The notes beneath the pieces are model-generated. The model saw nothing but the letters and a program-made list of their open reading frames with translations, was not told the DNA's origin and did no database searches. A program made the translations under genes and the position numbers. Positions 31,075-40,138 of a DNA stretch of 64,000 nucleotides are shown here, piece by piece. The stretch's first letter is position 1. Each line of letters begins with the position of its first letter. This DNA comes from Mycobacterium sp. ACS1612 (GTDB lineage Bacteria; Actinomycetota; Actinomycetes; Mycobacteriales; Mycobacteriaceae). The stretch is taken from NCBI RefSeq assembly GCF_001667505.1, contig NZ_LZHZ01000031.1, positions 62,001 to 126,000 on the forward strand. The letters run 5' to 3'.

Positions 31075-32066
31075 GCGGGCACCTCGCCGGCTTGGGCGCG
31101 CAGGCGCGCCAGGACGTCGTCGCGCAGGGCCTGCGGTTCGAGGACGACAGCATCGGGGCCGTAGCTGGCGATTTCGCGGGCGAGGCGGTCCATCATGCCG
31201 ATCTCGACGGTGATCTCGTCACCTGCGCGGCCGCCGAGGGTGCGCGGTCCGACGATGGATGCGTGACGGCGCAGGGCAGTGGCGCGACCGTCGGCGACCC
31301 ACACCCGGGCTTCACCGGTGCTGGGCCACTCGCCTACTGCGCGGTCGACGATCTCGCGCAGGTTGACGCCTTCGGGCGGTTTGACCGCGCCGGTCGGGCC
31401 GATCGGGGTGACGTCGGCGCCGATGCGGGACAGCCGGAAGGTGCGGGTGGCGTTGCGGTCGCGGTCGTGCCCGACCAGGTACCAGCGCCCCTTGTCAGTG
31501 ACGACGCCCCACGGTTCGACGGTGCGCACGGTGTAAGGGTCGCTGCGCGATGGCCGGTGCGGGAATTGGACGGCTTGACCAGAGTCGATGGCGGACAACA
31601 GGATTCCCAACACATCTTCGGAGCCGCGCAGTCCGGGCAGCATGCCGGTGGAGGAGATCGCGATGGCCGAGTCGGAGGCGTCGACGTCGACGCCTGCGGC
31701 ACGCAGCTTGAGCAGTGCGCCTTGCGTGGCCGTGATCAGCTCGGGTGATTCCCAGAGTTGGGTGGCGACGGCGACGGCGGCGGCCTCGTCGGCGGTCAAC
31801 TCGACGGCGGGCAGCGCGTAGGCGTCGCGGTTGATGCGGTAGCCCTCGGTGGGGTCGAACTGCGACACTCGCCCGGTTTCGAGCGGGATGCCGAGGTCGC
31901 GAAGTTCGTTCTTGTCGCGCTCGAACATCCGGGAGAACGCTTCGTCGCTGGCGCTGTCGGCGTAACCGGAGACGGTTTCGCGGATCCGCTCGGCGGTGAT
32001 GTAGGTGCGGGTGGACAGCAGCGCGATGACGAGGTTCATCAGCCGCTCGACTTTGGAAATACCCAC
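31071..32066 (-). CDS. pafB: WYL-domain transcription regulator PafB
   Basis: The 331-residue partner of PafC has a winged-helix N-terminus (SKVERLMNLVIALLSTRTYI, then ERDKNELRDLGIPLE), the GYRINRDAYALP hinge, and a WYL domain at RTVEPWGVVTDKGRWYLVGH. The GTG at 32066 (VGISKVERLMN) matches the M. tuberculosis start; the 85-codon open extension upstream runs through intergenic DNA and is rejected. It begins 29 bases after the stop of a 761-residue type VII-type protein transcribed in the same direction, whereas in other mycobacteria pafA is the upstream neighbour. Transcription may therefore now include readthrough from that cassette. Confidence 0.94.
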   Translation of the reverse strand: MGISKVERLMNLVIALLSTRTYITAERIRETVSGYADSASDEAFSRMFERDKNELRDLGIPLETGRVSQFDPTEGYRINRDAYALPAVELTADEAAAVAVATQLWESPELITATQGALLKLRAAGVDVDASDSAIAISSTGMLPGLRGSEDVLGILLSAIDSGQAVQFPHRPSRSDPYTVRTVEPWGVVTDKGRWYLVGHDRDRNATRTFRLSRIGADVTPIGPTGAVKPPEGVNLREIVDRAVGEWPSTGEARVWVADGRATALRRHASIVGPRTLGGRAGDEITVEIGMMDRLAREIASYGPDAVVLEPQALRDDVLARLRAQAGEVPA

Positions 32067-32095
32067 TCGTGACAGCTTAGGGCTTCCTGTCGCCG

Positions 32096-34381
32096 TCACT
32101 TCGCTGCGGCACCTGCCAGCGCGTCGGAGGTGAGCACGCTCAGGTGCTGCCAGTAGACCCAGTCGGCGATCGCGCCGCGTTGAGCGGCGGCGTCGGCGGC
32201 GGTGTGCGCGCGGTACAGGGCTTGTTCCTGGGCGTGGTTGGCGTAGTCGACGAAGGCCTCCAGGTGCGCGACCCCGCGTTCGGGGTTGGTGCTCATCATC
32301 GGCTTCATCACCTCGAACCACAGCTTGCTCGACTCATCCGGCGGCGGGTTGGTGTCCGACGGTGGAGGCGGCAGCAATTCGGACAACCCGCCGGCGCTGA
32401 CGCTGGCCAGCCGGGCGGCGGCTTCGGGCGCGATGACCGCTAACCTGTTGCGGCCCTCCATCTTTCCGCTGTCGGGGATGTCGTCGGATTGCAGGGTGAC
32501 CTTGGCGGTGCCGGGGTCGAAGTTCTTGAACTGGTCCTCGGTTGCGACGACGGCCCGCAGCCGCAGGTTGTGGTGTTGCGCCCAGCCCTGGACGGCGAGA
32601 ATCGGATAAGTCGCCCACTTCGCGCGTTCACCGAGCGGGATGGCTTCGTCGGCGCTGGCCATCCGGACTTGGTCGGGCAGGTTGACGCCGTCGGGGATGT
32701 AGGCGATGCCGTAGCTGTTGGCGACGACGATCTGACCGTCCTGGGTCAGGGCGGTCACCCAGAAGAAGCCGAAGTCGATGTTGGGCTCGGCGTTGAGGGC
32801 GGCGCCGATGCGGCGGGCGACCTGCAGGGGGTCATTGCCGCTGGCGGATTGGCGGCGCAGTGCGCTGGCGGTCGCGGCGGCGGCGATGGCGTCGCGTTCG
32901 GCGCGAGCGGCCGAAACCGGTACTGGCGCAGGCGCTCCCACGGTGCTGGCTGCTGCGGCCGCGGATGCGGGCGCGACGCCGGGGCCGACCGAGGTGGCGG
33001 CCGGGGCGGCGGTGCCGGGCGGGCCGAGTGGTGCAGCCGGTGGTGGTGTGGGAGGCGGACCGAGGGGCATCGCGGGTGCGGCCGGAGCGCCACCGCCGGG
33101 GGCAGCGCCGATGGAGGGCGCCGGGGGTGGCGGCGGCGCGACGTGTCCGGCGGGTGCGCCGGACGGGGCGGGCGCGCTGGACGCGGTTGGTGCCGGGGCG
33201 TCGGGAATCGGTGCCGGGCCGGGAGGCGTGGCCGGGATGGAGGGCTGGGCGGCCATCGGAGGAGTCGGGTTAGCTATGGGTGCGGTTTGCGGCTGAAGAC
33301 CGGTCTGCTGACCGGCTCCGGCTTTGGCGGCGTCTACGCCTGGTGCTTGCGCACCGCCCTGGCCGGCCGAGGCCGGGTTGACGGGCGCACTGCCCGCAGC
33401 ACCTGAGGGTGCGCCCGAGGACGTCGACAATGGCGAGCTTGGGCTGCTGATGCCGGGAGCGCCGCCCGACGAGGATCCGCCACCGCCTCCGACGAGGCTT
33501 GGGGCTGCGGGGGCTGCGGGGCCCGATGGGGCGCTGGCGACTGGGGTTGGCGCAGTGGTCGAGGGCGTACCGATCACCGGCCGCTCCACGACTGATGGCG
33601 GTGGCGGCTGCACATTTTGGTTCAGAGCGTTGTACGCAGGTCTTCCGTGCGGGCCGCCTGTAGAGACCGGCGCCGCGGGAACTGGCGGGGCGGTGTTTCC
33701 ATTAAGGGACTCGTAATTGGGCCTGCTTTGAGCTCCAGTCAGCCGCCCATCTGGCGGTGGCGGACTGCCGTCGAGAGAGTGATAACCCGGCCTGCCAGGA
33801 TGTTGTGCAGTGAGCGTTTGCATCTCTTCGGATTGACCAGGATCCGGCTTCGCGGGCTCGTCAGCCGGCGAGAGCGGCAGATCTCCCGGCTTGGCGCCCC
33901 ACGCCAATGCGAACGTGTTGACGACGTCCGCGTTCTCCTTGAATTCGCGCTGGACAAGAGCCCTGATGGCGCCATCAGGGTTTTGATTGTTTTTCGCTGC
34001 AGCTTTTTCGATCGACTGAATTTCTCTCTGGGCCGCAGTCACGTTAGACGTGATGGTGTCTTTTGCAACGACGATCGTGGTTGCAGCGTTCTTGCACCAC
34101 GCAATCGCATCAGTGAGTTGCTTGGCGTGATCTTGCAGCGCCTTCGTCGCCCCCTGGACCGCAGCGCTCGCAGCTGTCGAAGCGTCACCCGCCCAGACGT
34201 GAACACCGTTGAAGATTGTTGCTTGGTGCCCTTGCCAATTTGAAAGCGCAGCATTGACCTTGTTCAGAACTCCACCTAGCTCGTTCGCCCGCCCGGTGAA
34301 ATGATCTTCGTCAGCTTCTGGCCACGCGCCGGGTCCAGTCATCTCGGCGGCATGGGGGCCCCCTGGCTTGCTCTTACCCAC
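32096..34381 (-). CDS. Type VII secretion-associated protein: WXG-like N-domain, Pro/Ala-rich linker, Rv2082/Rv3899c-like C-domain
   Basis: The 761-residue protein has three parts. Residues about 15-165 are helical, with a WXG100-like turn (HVWAGDAST, near residue 63) between predicted helices. Residues about 170-505 are low-complexity Pro/Ala/Gly. Residues about 510-761 form a globular domain with FGFFWVTALTQDGQIVVANSYG and WATYPILAVQGWAQHHNLRL, like the C-terminal domains of mycobacterial Rv2082, Rv3899c and EspK-type proteins. I infer a secreted or envelope-associated ESX partner. GTG 34381 overlaps the upstream membrane-protein stop by 8 bases. It lies just upstream of pafB. GC is lower in its first third than in its last third. 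Confidence 0.75.
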   Translation of the reverse strand: MGKSKPGGPHAAEMTGPGAWPEADEDHFTGRANELGGVLNKVNAALSNWQGHQATIFNGVHVWAGDASTAASAAVQGATKALQDHAKQLTDAIAWCKNAATTIVVAKDTITSNVTAAQREIQSIEKAAAKNNQNPDGAIRALVQREFKENADVVNTFALAWGAKPGDLPLSPADEPAKPDPGQSEEMQTLTAQHPGRPGYHSLDGSPPPPDGRLTGAQSRPNYESLNGNTAPPVPAAPVSTGGPHGRPAYNALNQNVQPPPPSVVERPVIGTPSTTAPTPVASAPSGPAAPAAPSLVGGGGGSSSGGAPGISSPSSPLSTSSGAPSGAAGSAPVNPASAGQGGAQAPGVDAAKAGAGQQTGLQPQTAPIANPTPPMAAQPSIPATPPGPAPIPDAPAPTASSAPAPSGAPAGHVAPPPPPAPSIGAAPGGGAPAAPAMPLGPPPTPPPAAPLGPPGTAAPAATSVGPGVAPASAAAAASTVGAPAPVPVSAARAERDAIAAAATASALRRQSASGNDPLQVARRIGAALNAEPNIDFGFFWVTALTQDGQIVVANSYGIAYIPDGVNLPDQVRMASADEAIPLGERAKWATYPILAVQGWAQHHNLRLRAVVATEDQFKNFDPGTAKVTLQSDDIPDSGKMEGRNRLAVIAPEAAARLASVSAGGLSELLPPPPSDTNPPPDESSKLWFEVMKPMMSTNPERGVAHLEAFVDYANHAQEQALYRAHTAADAAAQRGAIADWVYWQHLSVLTSDALAGAAAK

Positions 34382-35519
34382 TGCTAACCGCCTTGCATGC
34401 CTGATCGACAGTCAGTGCGATATACGTAGCAGTGCTGGCCAAGTAGTTGTCGGCGGGTGTGTAAGTCGGTATCGCGTTTACGAAGGCACGGCGATATTGA
34501 GCGGACAACACTGCGAAGTCCTCGATTTTGGCATTTCCGCTTCGGCGGCCTAACGCTTCTACATCATCCGCGAACTGTGACATGACCGGCACGACAGCTT
34601 CGTACGCAGCTCTCTGTTCAGAAGTCCATTGCGTGGCTGGAATCGTCTCACTTATCGCTTGCCATGAGGCCGTGTCGTCCAAGAATTTCTTCAGTAGCGA
34701 CACCCACTCCGAACAGATCGCATTGTCGTCCGTAAGTAGGCGACGCGGTTCCGCGGAATCACTCGGAGGCGACACTGAAGAGGGCGGATCAGCCACTCGA
34801 ACTAAGGGAGCTTCCGCCTGCGCAGAGCCGTATGTAATTGCGCCGCATACGTTTGCCAGCACTCCCCCAACGCCGTCGGCAACTCTCGCGAGGTCATTAT
34901 CACGTGGGGTGTAGCTCGGTATCCGCTGAGCGAAGGCACGGGCATACGCGATGAACTGCTCGTATAGCTCGCGCATCACACGATGTGGCGTAGCCTTCGC
35001 GAGCGCAATGGCTTGATCGGCGGCACCATTCATCGCCTGAGCAACGGATTCGAAAGTCGTCCGCTGGTCAGGACTCCAAGATGCGGCCGGTACTGAAGGG
35101 TCGCGATCGGGCCAACGGACCCGTTGTTCCGCGTCGGTTAGCCCGCCGCCGACCTTGCTCCAGGCCGCACACGTCGGGTCCTCCGTGATAATCCCAACGG
35201 GGCCTTTGTCATTCGCGCTGGCGAAGTCGGAGCCGTTGCCATTCGTCGGCGTCGGCGATGCACCACCACCGGAGTTTTTGCCCACGACCAACACCGTGAC
35301 GACGACCGTTACCGCGATGACCGCAAGTAACGCGATACCGCCAAAGATCCACTTGCCCTTGCCACCTCGACTTGGCGGCGGTCCCGGCGGAGGACCCCAG
35401 GGCTGCTGGGGACCCCACTGCGGAGCTGCGCCCGACTGCCCCGGAGGCGGCGACCCCCACTGCGGCCCGCCCGGCGGCGGTTGCGAACCCCACTGATTCG
35501 GGGGCGGGGGCACACTCAT
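34374..35519 (-). CDS. Single-span membrane protein with duplicated extracytoplasmic Cys-flanked domain
   Basis: The 381-residue protein has a Pro/Gly/Trp-rich cytosolic tail (about 1-52), a membrane helix (about 57-80, IFGGIALLAVIAVTVVVTVL) and an outside region containing two related repeats. Each repeat begins with Cys-x2-Trp (CAAW, CSEW). Each has a W-(S/T)-x-(D/E)-QR-(T/A) segment and an IP(S/T)YTP(R/A)DN(D/Y)LA block, and ends with Cys about 20 residues later. Two intra-repeat disulfides are likely. ATG 35519, with AAGG 7 bases before it, is preferred to GTG 35525. Two sampled 60-base stretches have 57% GC against 68% in pafA. Function is unknown; the context is a type VII substrate cassette. 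Confidence 0.72.
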   Translation of the reverse strand: MSVPPPPNQWGSQPPPGGPQWGSPPPGQSGAAPQWGPQQPWGPPPGPPPSRGGKGKWIFGGIALLAVIAVTVVVTVLVVGKNSGGGASPTPTNGNGSDFASANDKGPVGIITEDPTCAAWSKVGGGLTDAEQRVRWPDRDPSVPAASWSPDQRTTFESVAQAMNGAADQAIALAKATPHRVMRELYEQFIAYARAFAQRIPSYTPRDNDLARVADGVGGVLANVCGAITYGSAQAEAPLVRVADPPSSVSPPSDSAEPRRLLTDDNAICSEWVSLLKKFLDDTASWQAISETIPATQWTSEQRAAYEAVVPVMSQFADDVEALGRRSGNAKIEDFAVLSAQYRRAFVNAIPTYTPADNYLASTATYIALTVDQACKAVSSG

Positions 35520-35549
35520 CGGCACACCTTCGTGTCACGAATCTTCATG

Positions 35550-36371
35550 TCACAGAACGCTTTCCGGACCTGACGTCGCCGGACGCGTCGGCGCTGGCTT
35601 AGGCGGCTGCGGCGCGGCTTCCGGCGTCGGTGTCCGCTTCGGCTCCGCGGGTGCGCGTTCCGCCGTGCCCGGGCCCGCAGCAGCATCGGAAGGCGCTTTA
35701 TGCTCCGGCGCCCGTTCGGTGAACTCCGCGTGCTTGGCGTCCTCTTGCGAGCCTTCGCCCGGCTGCTCCGGATCGGTCTTTTCGTCTGTGCCCTCTGCCA
35801 ATTGGCCGGCTTGCTGCATCGCGCTCTGCACGCCCTGCATGATTCCTTGCGGTATCGACGCCGCCATGCTCGCCAACTGCATCGGAATCTGGGCCGCCTG
35901 CTGCGCCATTTGCATCGGCATACCCATCATCTGGCCAAGCTGGCCCGCCTGCTGCGCGGCGCCCGCCGCACCCGATGCCGGAGCCTCGCCAGCCATCCCT
36001 GCCGCACCGGTGGCGCCGGCACTACCGCCACCAACTCCGCCCGTGCCCCCGGCGCCGGCAGCTTCCGCGCCTTCGAGTTCGGCCAGCGCCTTCATCACCT
36101 GTTCCGCCAGGTGTTGGTCGACGCCTTCGTATTTGGCTGCCGCCTGAATGATGTTCTGAGCCGTGCACAGCGCATCCGCTTTCGTCACCGGCAAGCCCGC
36201 GATCAACGGCGCCTCGAGCGCCTGTGTGCGCGCATTGAGAATGGTCGACAATGCGTCCGCGCCCGTCGTCGTGAAGGGCTGTGGCGGCTCCGGAATCTCT
36301 CCCGCCGCAATCAGTAACCCTTGCCCACCCGTGGCCAGCGGTGTGGTGTCGACCCTTAGCTCTCCTGGCAT
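35550..36371 (-). CDS. EspC-like ESX secretion-associated protein with YxxxD motif
   Basis: The 273-residue protein starts MPGELRVDTTPLATGGQGLL, like EspC/DUF2580 proteins. Its N-terminal about 105 residues form two predicted helices, after which AAKYEGVDQHLAEQ carries a YxxxD motif, the general type VII export signal. The rest is Gly/Ala/Met/Gln-rich (about 110-200) and ends in a charged, proline-rich tail. ATG 36371 has AAGGGGA 9 bases upstream. A 25-base space to the start codon of the membrane-protein gene places it at the head of the cassette. I infer an ESX substrate; which ESX machine serves it cannot be told here. Confidence 0.72.
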   Translation of the reverse strand: MPGELRVDTTPLATGGQGLLIAAGEIPEPPQPFTTTGADALSTILNARTQALEAPLIAGLPVTKADALCTAQNIIQAAAKYEGVDQHLAEQVMKALAELEGAEAAGAGGTGGVGGGSAGATGAAGMAGEAPASGAAGAAQQAGQLGQMMGMPMQMAQQAAQIPMQLASMAASIPQGIMQGVQSAMQQAGQLAEGTDEKTDPEQPGEGSQEDAKHAEFTERAPEHKAPSDAAAGPGTAERAPAEPKRTPTPEAAPQPPKPAPTRPATSGPESVL

Positions 36372-36562
36372 CAGCCCAGTCCCCTTGCCAAGTCACGCCT
36401 GATAGCTGTCGGTCGCCGATCGATACTCGACAAAACCGGCTCGCCTCTGCCAACACCCGCGCACGTGAAGACCCCAGAAGTCGCTACGACCCCATTCAGC
36501 AACCGCGCTCCAGGATTGATCGGGCGCTCGGCGTCCGCGTCGCGCGGCCTTCCGAAAGTCAC
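36371..36562 (-). CDS. Possible 63-residue gene overlapping the EspC-like start
   Basis: A GTG-initiated 63-codon frame (MTFGRPRDADAERPINPGAR...) ends TGA exactly on the ATG of the EspC-like gene (TGATG), a pattern seen for real coupled genes here, and GAAGGTGG lies 4 bases before the GTG. Against it, only about two thirds of codons end in G or C and the protein resembles nothing I know. It may be a genuine small gene of the imported cassette or a chance frame. Confidence 0.3.
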   Translation of the reverse strand: MTFGRPRDADAERPINPGARLLNGVVATSGVFTCAGVGRGEPVLSSIDRRPTAIRRDLARGLG

Positions 36563-36714
36563 TCAACCACCTTCAGAAACACCCGAACAGCACCAATTCG
36601 CAACACTTGCGATTCCGGCGCGCGCATTCGACATTCCCTCCAGCAGTCGTGCAGCAAAAATGCTACCGGAGCCGCCACCAGGCCCACCGCGCCAATTTCT
36701 CCCGCTGGGGACGC
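36372..36714. other. 343-base gap between pafA stop and EspC-like gene
   Basis: Apart from the 63-codon frame above, this gap shows no convincing gene. A minus-strand segment immediately beyond the pafA stop contains an ATG preceded by GGAGG that opens 23 codons (MSNARAGIASVANWCC...), too short to support. It is AT-richer than its flanks and probably holds the promoter of the type VII-type cassette. No clear -10/-35 pair could be fixed. Confidence 0.4.
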
Positions 36715-38073
36715 CTACATCGAGGCGATCAGCCGCTTGACCCGCTCGTCGACCGACCGGAACGGGTCCTTGCACAGCACCGTGCGCTGCGCCTGATCGT
36801 TCAGCTTCAGGTGCACCCAGTCCACGGTGAAGTCGCGGCCCGCCTCCTGCGCGGCGCTGATGAACTCGCCACGCAGCTTGGCCCGCGTCGTCTGCGGCGG
36901 TGTGTTCACCGCGGCCTCGATCTCCTCGTCGGTGGTCACCCGCGACGCCAAGCCCTTGCGCTGCAGCAGGTCGAACACGCCGCGTCCGCGCTTGATGTCG
37001 TGGTACGCCAAATCCAACTGGCTGATCTTCGGGTCGGACAGCTCCATGTTGTAGCGGTCCTGGTAGCGCTGGAACAGCTTGCGCTTGATCACCCAGTCGA
37101 TCTCGGTGTCGACCTTCGCGAAGTCCTGGCTCTCGACCGCGTCGAGTTGGCGTCCCCACAGGTCGACCACCTGCTCGATCTGCGAGTTCGGCTCCCGGGT
37201 CTGCAGGTACTCCACCGCGCGCTGGTAGTACTCGCGCTGGATGTCCAGTGCGCTGGCCTGCCGCCCGCCCGCCAGCCGCACCGGCCGTCGACCGGTCAGG
37301 TCGTGGCTGACCTCGCGGATCGCCCGGATCGGGTTGTCCAGCGAGAAGTCGCGGAACGGCACCCCGGCCTCGATCATCTCCAGCACCAGCGACGCCGTGC
37401 CGACCTTCAGCATCGTCGTCGACTCACACATATTGGAGTCGCCGACGATGACGTGCAGCCGCCGGTACTTCTCGGCGTCGGCGTGTGGCTCGTCGCGGGT
37501 GTTGATGATCGGCCGCGACCGCGTGGTCGCCGACGAGACGCCTTCCCAGATGTGCTCGGCGCGCTGCGACAGGCAGAACGTCGCCGCCTTCGGCGTCTGC
37601 AGCACCTTGCCCGCACCGCAGATCAGCTGCCGGGTCACCAGGAACGGCAGCAACACGTCGGAGATCCGGGAGAACTCCCCCGCCCGCACGATCAGATAGT
37701 TCTCGTGGCACCCGTATGAGTTGCCCGCCGAGTCGGTGTTGTTCTTGAACAGGTAAATGTCGCCGCCGATGCCCTCATCGGCCAGCCGCTGCTCCGCGTC
37801 GATCAACAGGTCCTCGAGCACGCGCTCTCCGGCGCGGTCGTGGGTGACCAACTGGGTCAGGTTGTCGCATTCGGCGGTGGCGTACTCGGGGTGGCTGCCC
37901 ACGTCGAGATACAACCGCGCACCGTTGCGTAAGAACACGTTCGAACTGCGGCCCCACGACACCACCCGCCGGAATAGGTAGCGGGCAACCTCGTCGGGGC
38001 TCAGCCGACGATGGCCGTGGAACGTGCAGGTGACACCGAACTCTGTCTCGATGCCCATGATTCGTCGCTGCAC
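36715..38073 (-). CDS. pafA: Pup--protein ligase PafA
   Basis: PafA attaches the C-terminal glutamate of Pup to lysines of proteins destined for the mycobacterial proteasome, using ATP. The 452-residue product is the family length and starts (GTG 38073) [16 protein letters not shown], with the nucleotide/Mg-binding GIETEFG glutamates. The catalytic base region is [16 protein letters not shown] with its Asp, followed by [20 protein letters not shown]. Almost every residue matches M. tuberculosis Rv2097c. The open frame continues 218 codons upstream, but that extension is spurious. The usual downstream partner pafB is 4.6 kb away here because three or four genes lie between. It is divergent from a plus-strand EspC-like/DUF1023 pair. 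Confidence 0.97.
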   Translation of the reverse strand: MQRRIMGIETEFGVTCTFHGHRRLSPDEVARYLFRRVVSWGRSSNVFLRNGARLYLDVGSHPEYATAECDNLTQLVTHDRAGERVLEDLLIDAEQRLADEGIGGDIYLFKNNTDSAGNSYGCHENYLIVRAGEFSRISDVLLPFLVTRQLICGAGKVLQTPKAATFCLSQRAEHIWEGVSSATTRSRPIINTRDEPHADAEKYRRLHVIVGDSNMCESTTMLKVGTASLVLEMIEAGVPFRDFSLDNPIRAIREVSHDLTGRRPVRLAGGRQASALDIQREYYQRAVEYLQTREPNSQIEQVVDLWGRQLDAVESQDFAKVDTEIDWVIKRKLFQRYQDRYNMELSDPKISQLDLAYHDIKRGRGVFDLLQRKGLASRVTTDEEIEAAVNTPPQTTRAKLRGEFISAAQEAGRDFTVDWVHLKLNDQAQRTVLCKDPFRSVDERVKRLIASM

Positions 38074-38283
38074 CTCATCGAGACTACTTGCTGCTGGCCG
38101 ACCTCGGCGCGCAAGCCGCGCCGAAGCTTCGAGTTGACACCGACCGGAGCGTCCGTCAACCCAACCGACCCGACCGCGAGCAGACGCAGAATGCCCCGAC
38201 AGCTGCTCGCCGGAAGACGGCAAGGGACATCGGCCCTGTGGATAACGCCGGCGCCGCCGCGCCGGAATCTGCCAGCATGAGGC

Positions 38284-38559
38284 ATGGGGGAAATCGTCGA
38301 AGTCGATCTGACCCAGCTGCGGGCCGTCGCCAACCGGGTCATGGAATCCGCCGAGAAGATCACTCAAATGCGTTGGCCAACACTGGATCCTGACGACCTG
38401 CCAGGCTCGGCCGTCGGAAACGTCGCCGCGCCCGTTCTGGTGGCCGCCCGCCTCACCGAGGTCGTCGCCAACATGCGGGGGTGGGCGGTCGCGGCCCACA
38501 TGTCGGCCGACGCGTTCGAGCGCGCCGACCGCAGCAACGGCGAGCGCCTGCAGCAGTGA
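38284..38559 (+). CDS. Small EspC/WXG100-like protein
   Basis: The 91-residue all-helical protein ([20 protein letters not shown]...) has two helices flanking a [14 protein letters not shown] turn and ends with [14 protein letters not shown]. This is the size and layout of small type VII-associated proteins (EspC-like/DUF2580 relatives). Its GTGA junction with the next gene (4-base overlap) indicates a coupled pair, like ESX substrate/effector couples. It diverges from pafA across 210 bases that must hold both promoters. Confidence 0.75.
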   Translation: MGEIVEVDLTQLRAVANRVMESAEKITQMRWPTLDPDDLPGSAVGNVAAPVLVAARLTEVVANMRGWAVAAHMSADAFERADRSNGERLQQ

Positions 38560-40118
38560 CCCGACCGACCGTCTCGCAAGCCCGTGCCTGGCAGCCGGAT
38601 TCGCTTCATCGACTCGCCGAAGGCTGGGACCAGGCTGCTCGCTGGGTGACGAAAACCGTCGACACCGCCACCAGCGACATCGGCCGCAGCCACGACACCT
38701 GGACCGGCGCCACCGCCGACGCCGCACGCAACCACGCCGACGCCATCACCACCGCCGCAGACGCGGCGGCCCGCTGCCTCGTGCTGGCCGCGGTCGCCGC
38801 ACATAACGGCGCCGACCAGATCGCGGCCGCGCAGACAGCGCTGCAGACGCTGGTCACCGACGCACAGTCCAGCGGATTCAATGTCGCCGACGACGGAACC
38901 GTGTCGATCCGCGCCGGCCCGCCGCCGCTTCTTGTCGCGCTGTCCGGCGGCGACTCCGCCGTCGCACACGAGTTGCTCGATGCGCGCGCCGCCGCGCTGA
39001 CGGAGCAGATCGCCGAGGCGCTGGATCGACTGGCCGCCGCCGACGCGGATGCCGCCGCCGACATCGACGAGGCGTTCGCGTCCGCAAGCGCCGGGCCGGT
39101 TCATGCCCCCGACGTGGTCGCCGGATGGCCCGCCATGAGCCAGGACCGGATCGGCGCGCAGATCGCCGCCATGACGCCCGCCCAGCAACAGCAGTTGATC
39201 GCCGAGTTCCCGCGCCAGGTCGGCAACACCGACGGCGTCCCATGGTCGATGAGAGTCGCCGCCAATCGGACCAACATCGCCCAGGCCATCGTCGACGGCT
39301 TCGACGACCCGCAACACCGGCTTTACCGCAGCCTGCTCGGCGAGATCGACGACCCGGCCGGCACCGGTCGCCGCATCGACCGCCAGATCCTCGCCTTCGA
39401 CCCGGCCCGCGCTTCGCTGGTCGAACTCAACGGGGACCTGTCCACCGCCAAGAGCGTCGCGGTGTTGGTGCCCGGCCTGAACACCACGGTCGAGGCGTCA
39501 GCGGCCAACACCCGCACCGCCCGACGCTTCGTCTCGGCAACGCGCGGCGACGTCGCCGCCATCACCTATCTGGGCGGCCCCTTCCCCCGCGGCAATCCGG
39601 TGACCGGCCCCGTCGCGGCCGCCGACCCGCGGTACGCGCTCAACATGGCGCCGCGGCTCGTCGCGTTCAGCGAAGACGTCGACCGCACCGTCGACGCGAC
39701 CGGGCGATCCATCCCCGTCACCTACATCGGGCACTCCTACGGCGGGTCGATCGTCGGCACCGCCGAGACGCTGGGCATGACGGGCGACCGGATGCTCTAC
39801 GTCGCGGCCGCGGGCGCAGGCGTCGGTGTCGACGATCCCGGCGACTGGCACAACCGCAACCCCGATGTGCTGAGATTCTCGATGACCGCCCCCGGCGACA
39901 TCATCGAGGCCGTGCAGGGCATCCCCGGCGGACCGCACGGCGCCGACCCCGACGAGATGCGCGGTGTAATCCGTTTAGCGACAGGACATTACGACGACGG
40001 TCGGCTGATGGCCGGCCCACAGGCGCACAGCGACGTGCTGAACTGGCCGTCCGATGCCTGGCGCAACATCCTCGCCGTCATCACCGGCGATTCGGAAACC
40101 CTGCACCAATCCGGCTGA
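38556..40118 (+). CDS. WXG-like N-domain fused to DUF1023 alpha/beta hydrolase
   Basis: The 520-residue protein has an N-terminal helical domain (about 1-110) with a WxG turn in [18 protein letters not shown], a middle helical region, and a C-terminal DUF1023 alpha/beta hydrolase domain (about 290-500). The hydrolase domain has the nucleophile elbow [12 protein letters not shown] and the [16 protein letters not shown] segment. The hydrolase type suggests a lipase/esterase-like activity; the WXG-like head suggests export by an ESX system together with the 91-residue partner. GTG 38556 overlaps that partner's stop. The substrate is unknown. Confidence 0.82.
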   Translation: MTRPTVSQARAWQPDSLHRLAEGWDQAARWVTKTVDTATSDIGRSHDTWTGATADAARNHADAITTAADAAARCLVLAAVAAHNGADQIAAAQTALQTLVTDAQSSGFNVADDGTVSIRAGPPPLLVALSGGDSAVAHELLDARAAALTEQIAEALDRLAAADADAAADIDEAFASASAGPVHAPDVVAGWPAMSQDRIGAQIAAMTPAQQQQLIAEFPRQVGNTDGVPWSMRVAANRTNIAQAIVDGFDDPQHRLYRSLLGEIDDPAGTGRRIDRQILAFDPARASLVELNGDLSTAKSVAVLVPGLNTTVEASAANTRTARRFVSATRGDVAAITYLGGPFPRGNPVTGPVAAADPRYALNMAPRLVAFSEDVDRTVDATGRSIPVTYIGHSYGGSIVGTAETLGMTGDRMLYVAAAGAGVGVDDPGDWHNRNPDVLRFSMTAPGDIIEAVQGIPGGPHGADPDEMRGVIRLATGHYDDGRLMAGPQAHSDVLNWPSDAWRNILAVITGDSETLHQSG

Positions 40119-40138
40119 GATATGGCCAGAATGGGCCA

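Noticed and set aside
36465-36740. Plus-strand 91-codon frame overlapping the pafA stop
   Set aside because: No ribosome site, composition unlike a gene, and antisense to pafA at its end.
36715-38727. PafA extended by 218 residues at the N-terminus
   Set aside because: The extension begins with Arg-rich shadow sequence and overlaps the divergent EspC-like gene; the conserved start [13 protein letters not shown] at 38073 gives the exact family length.
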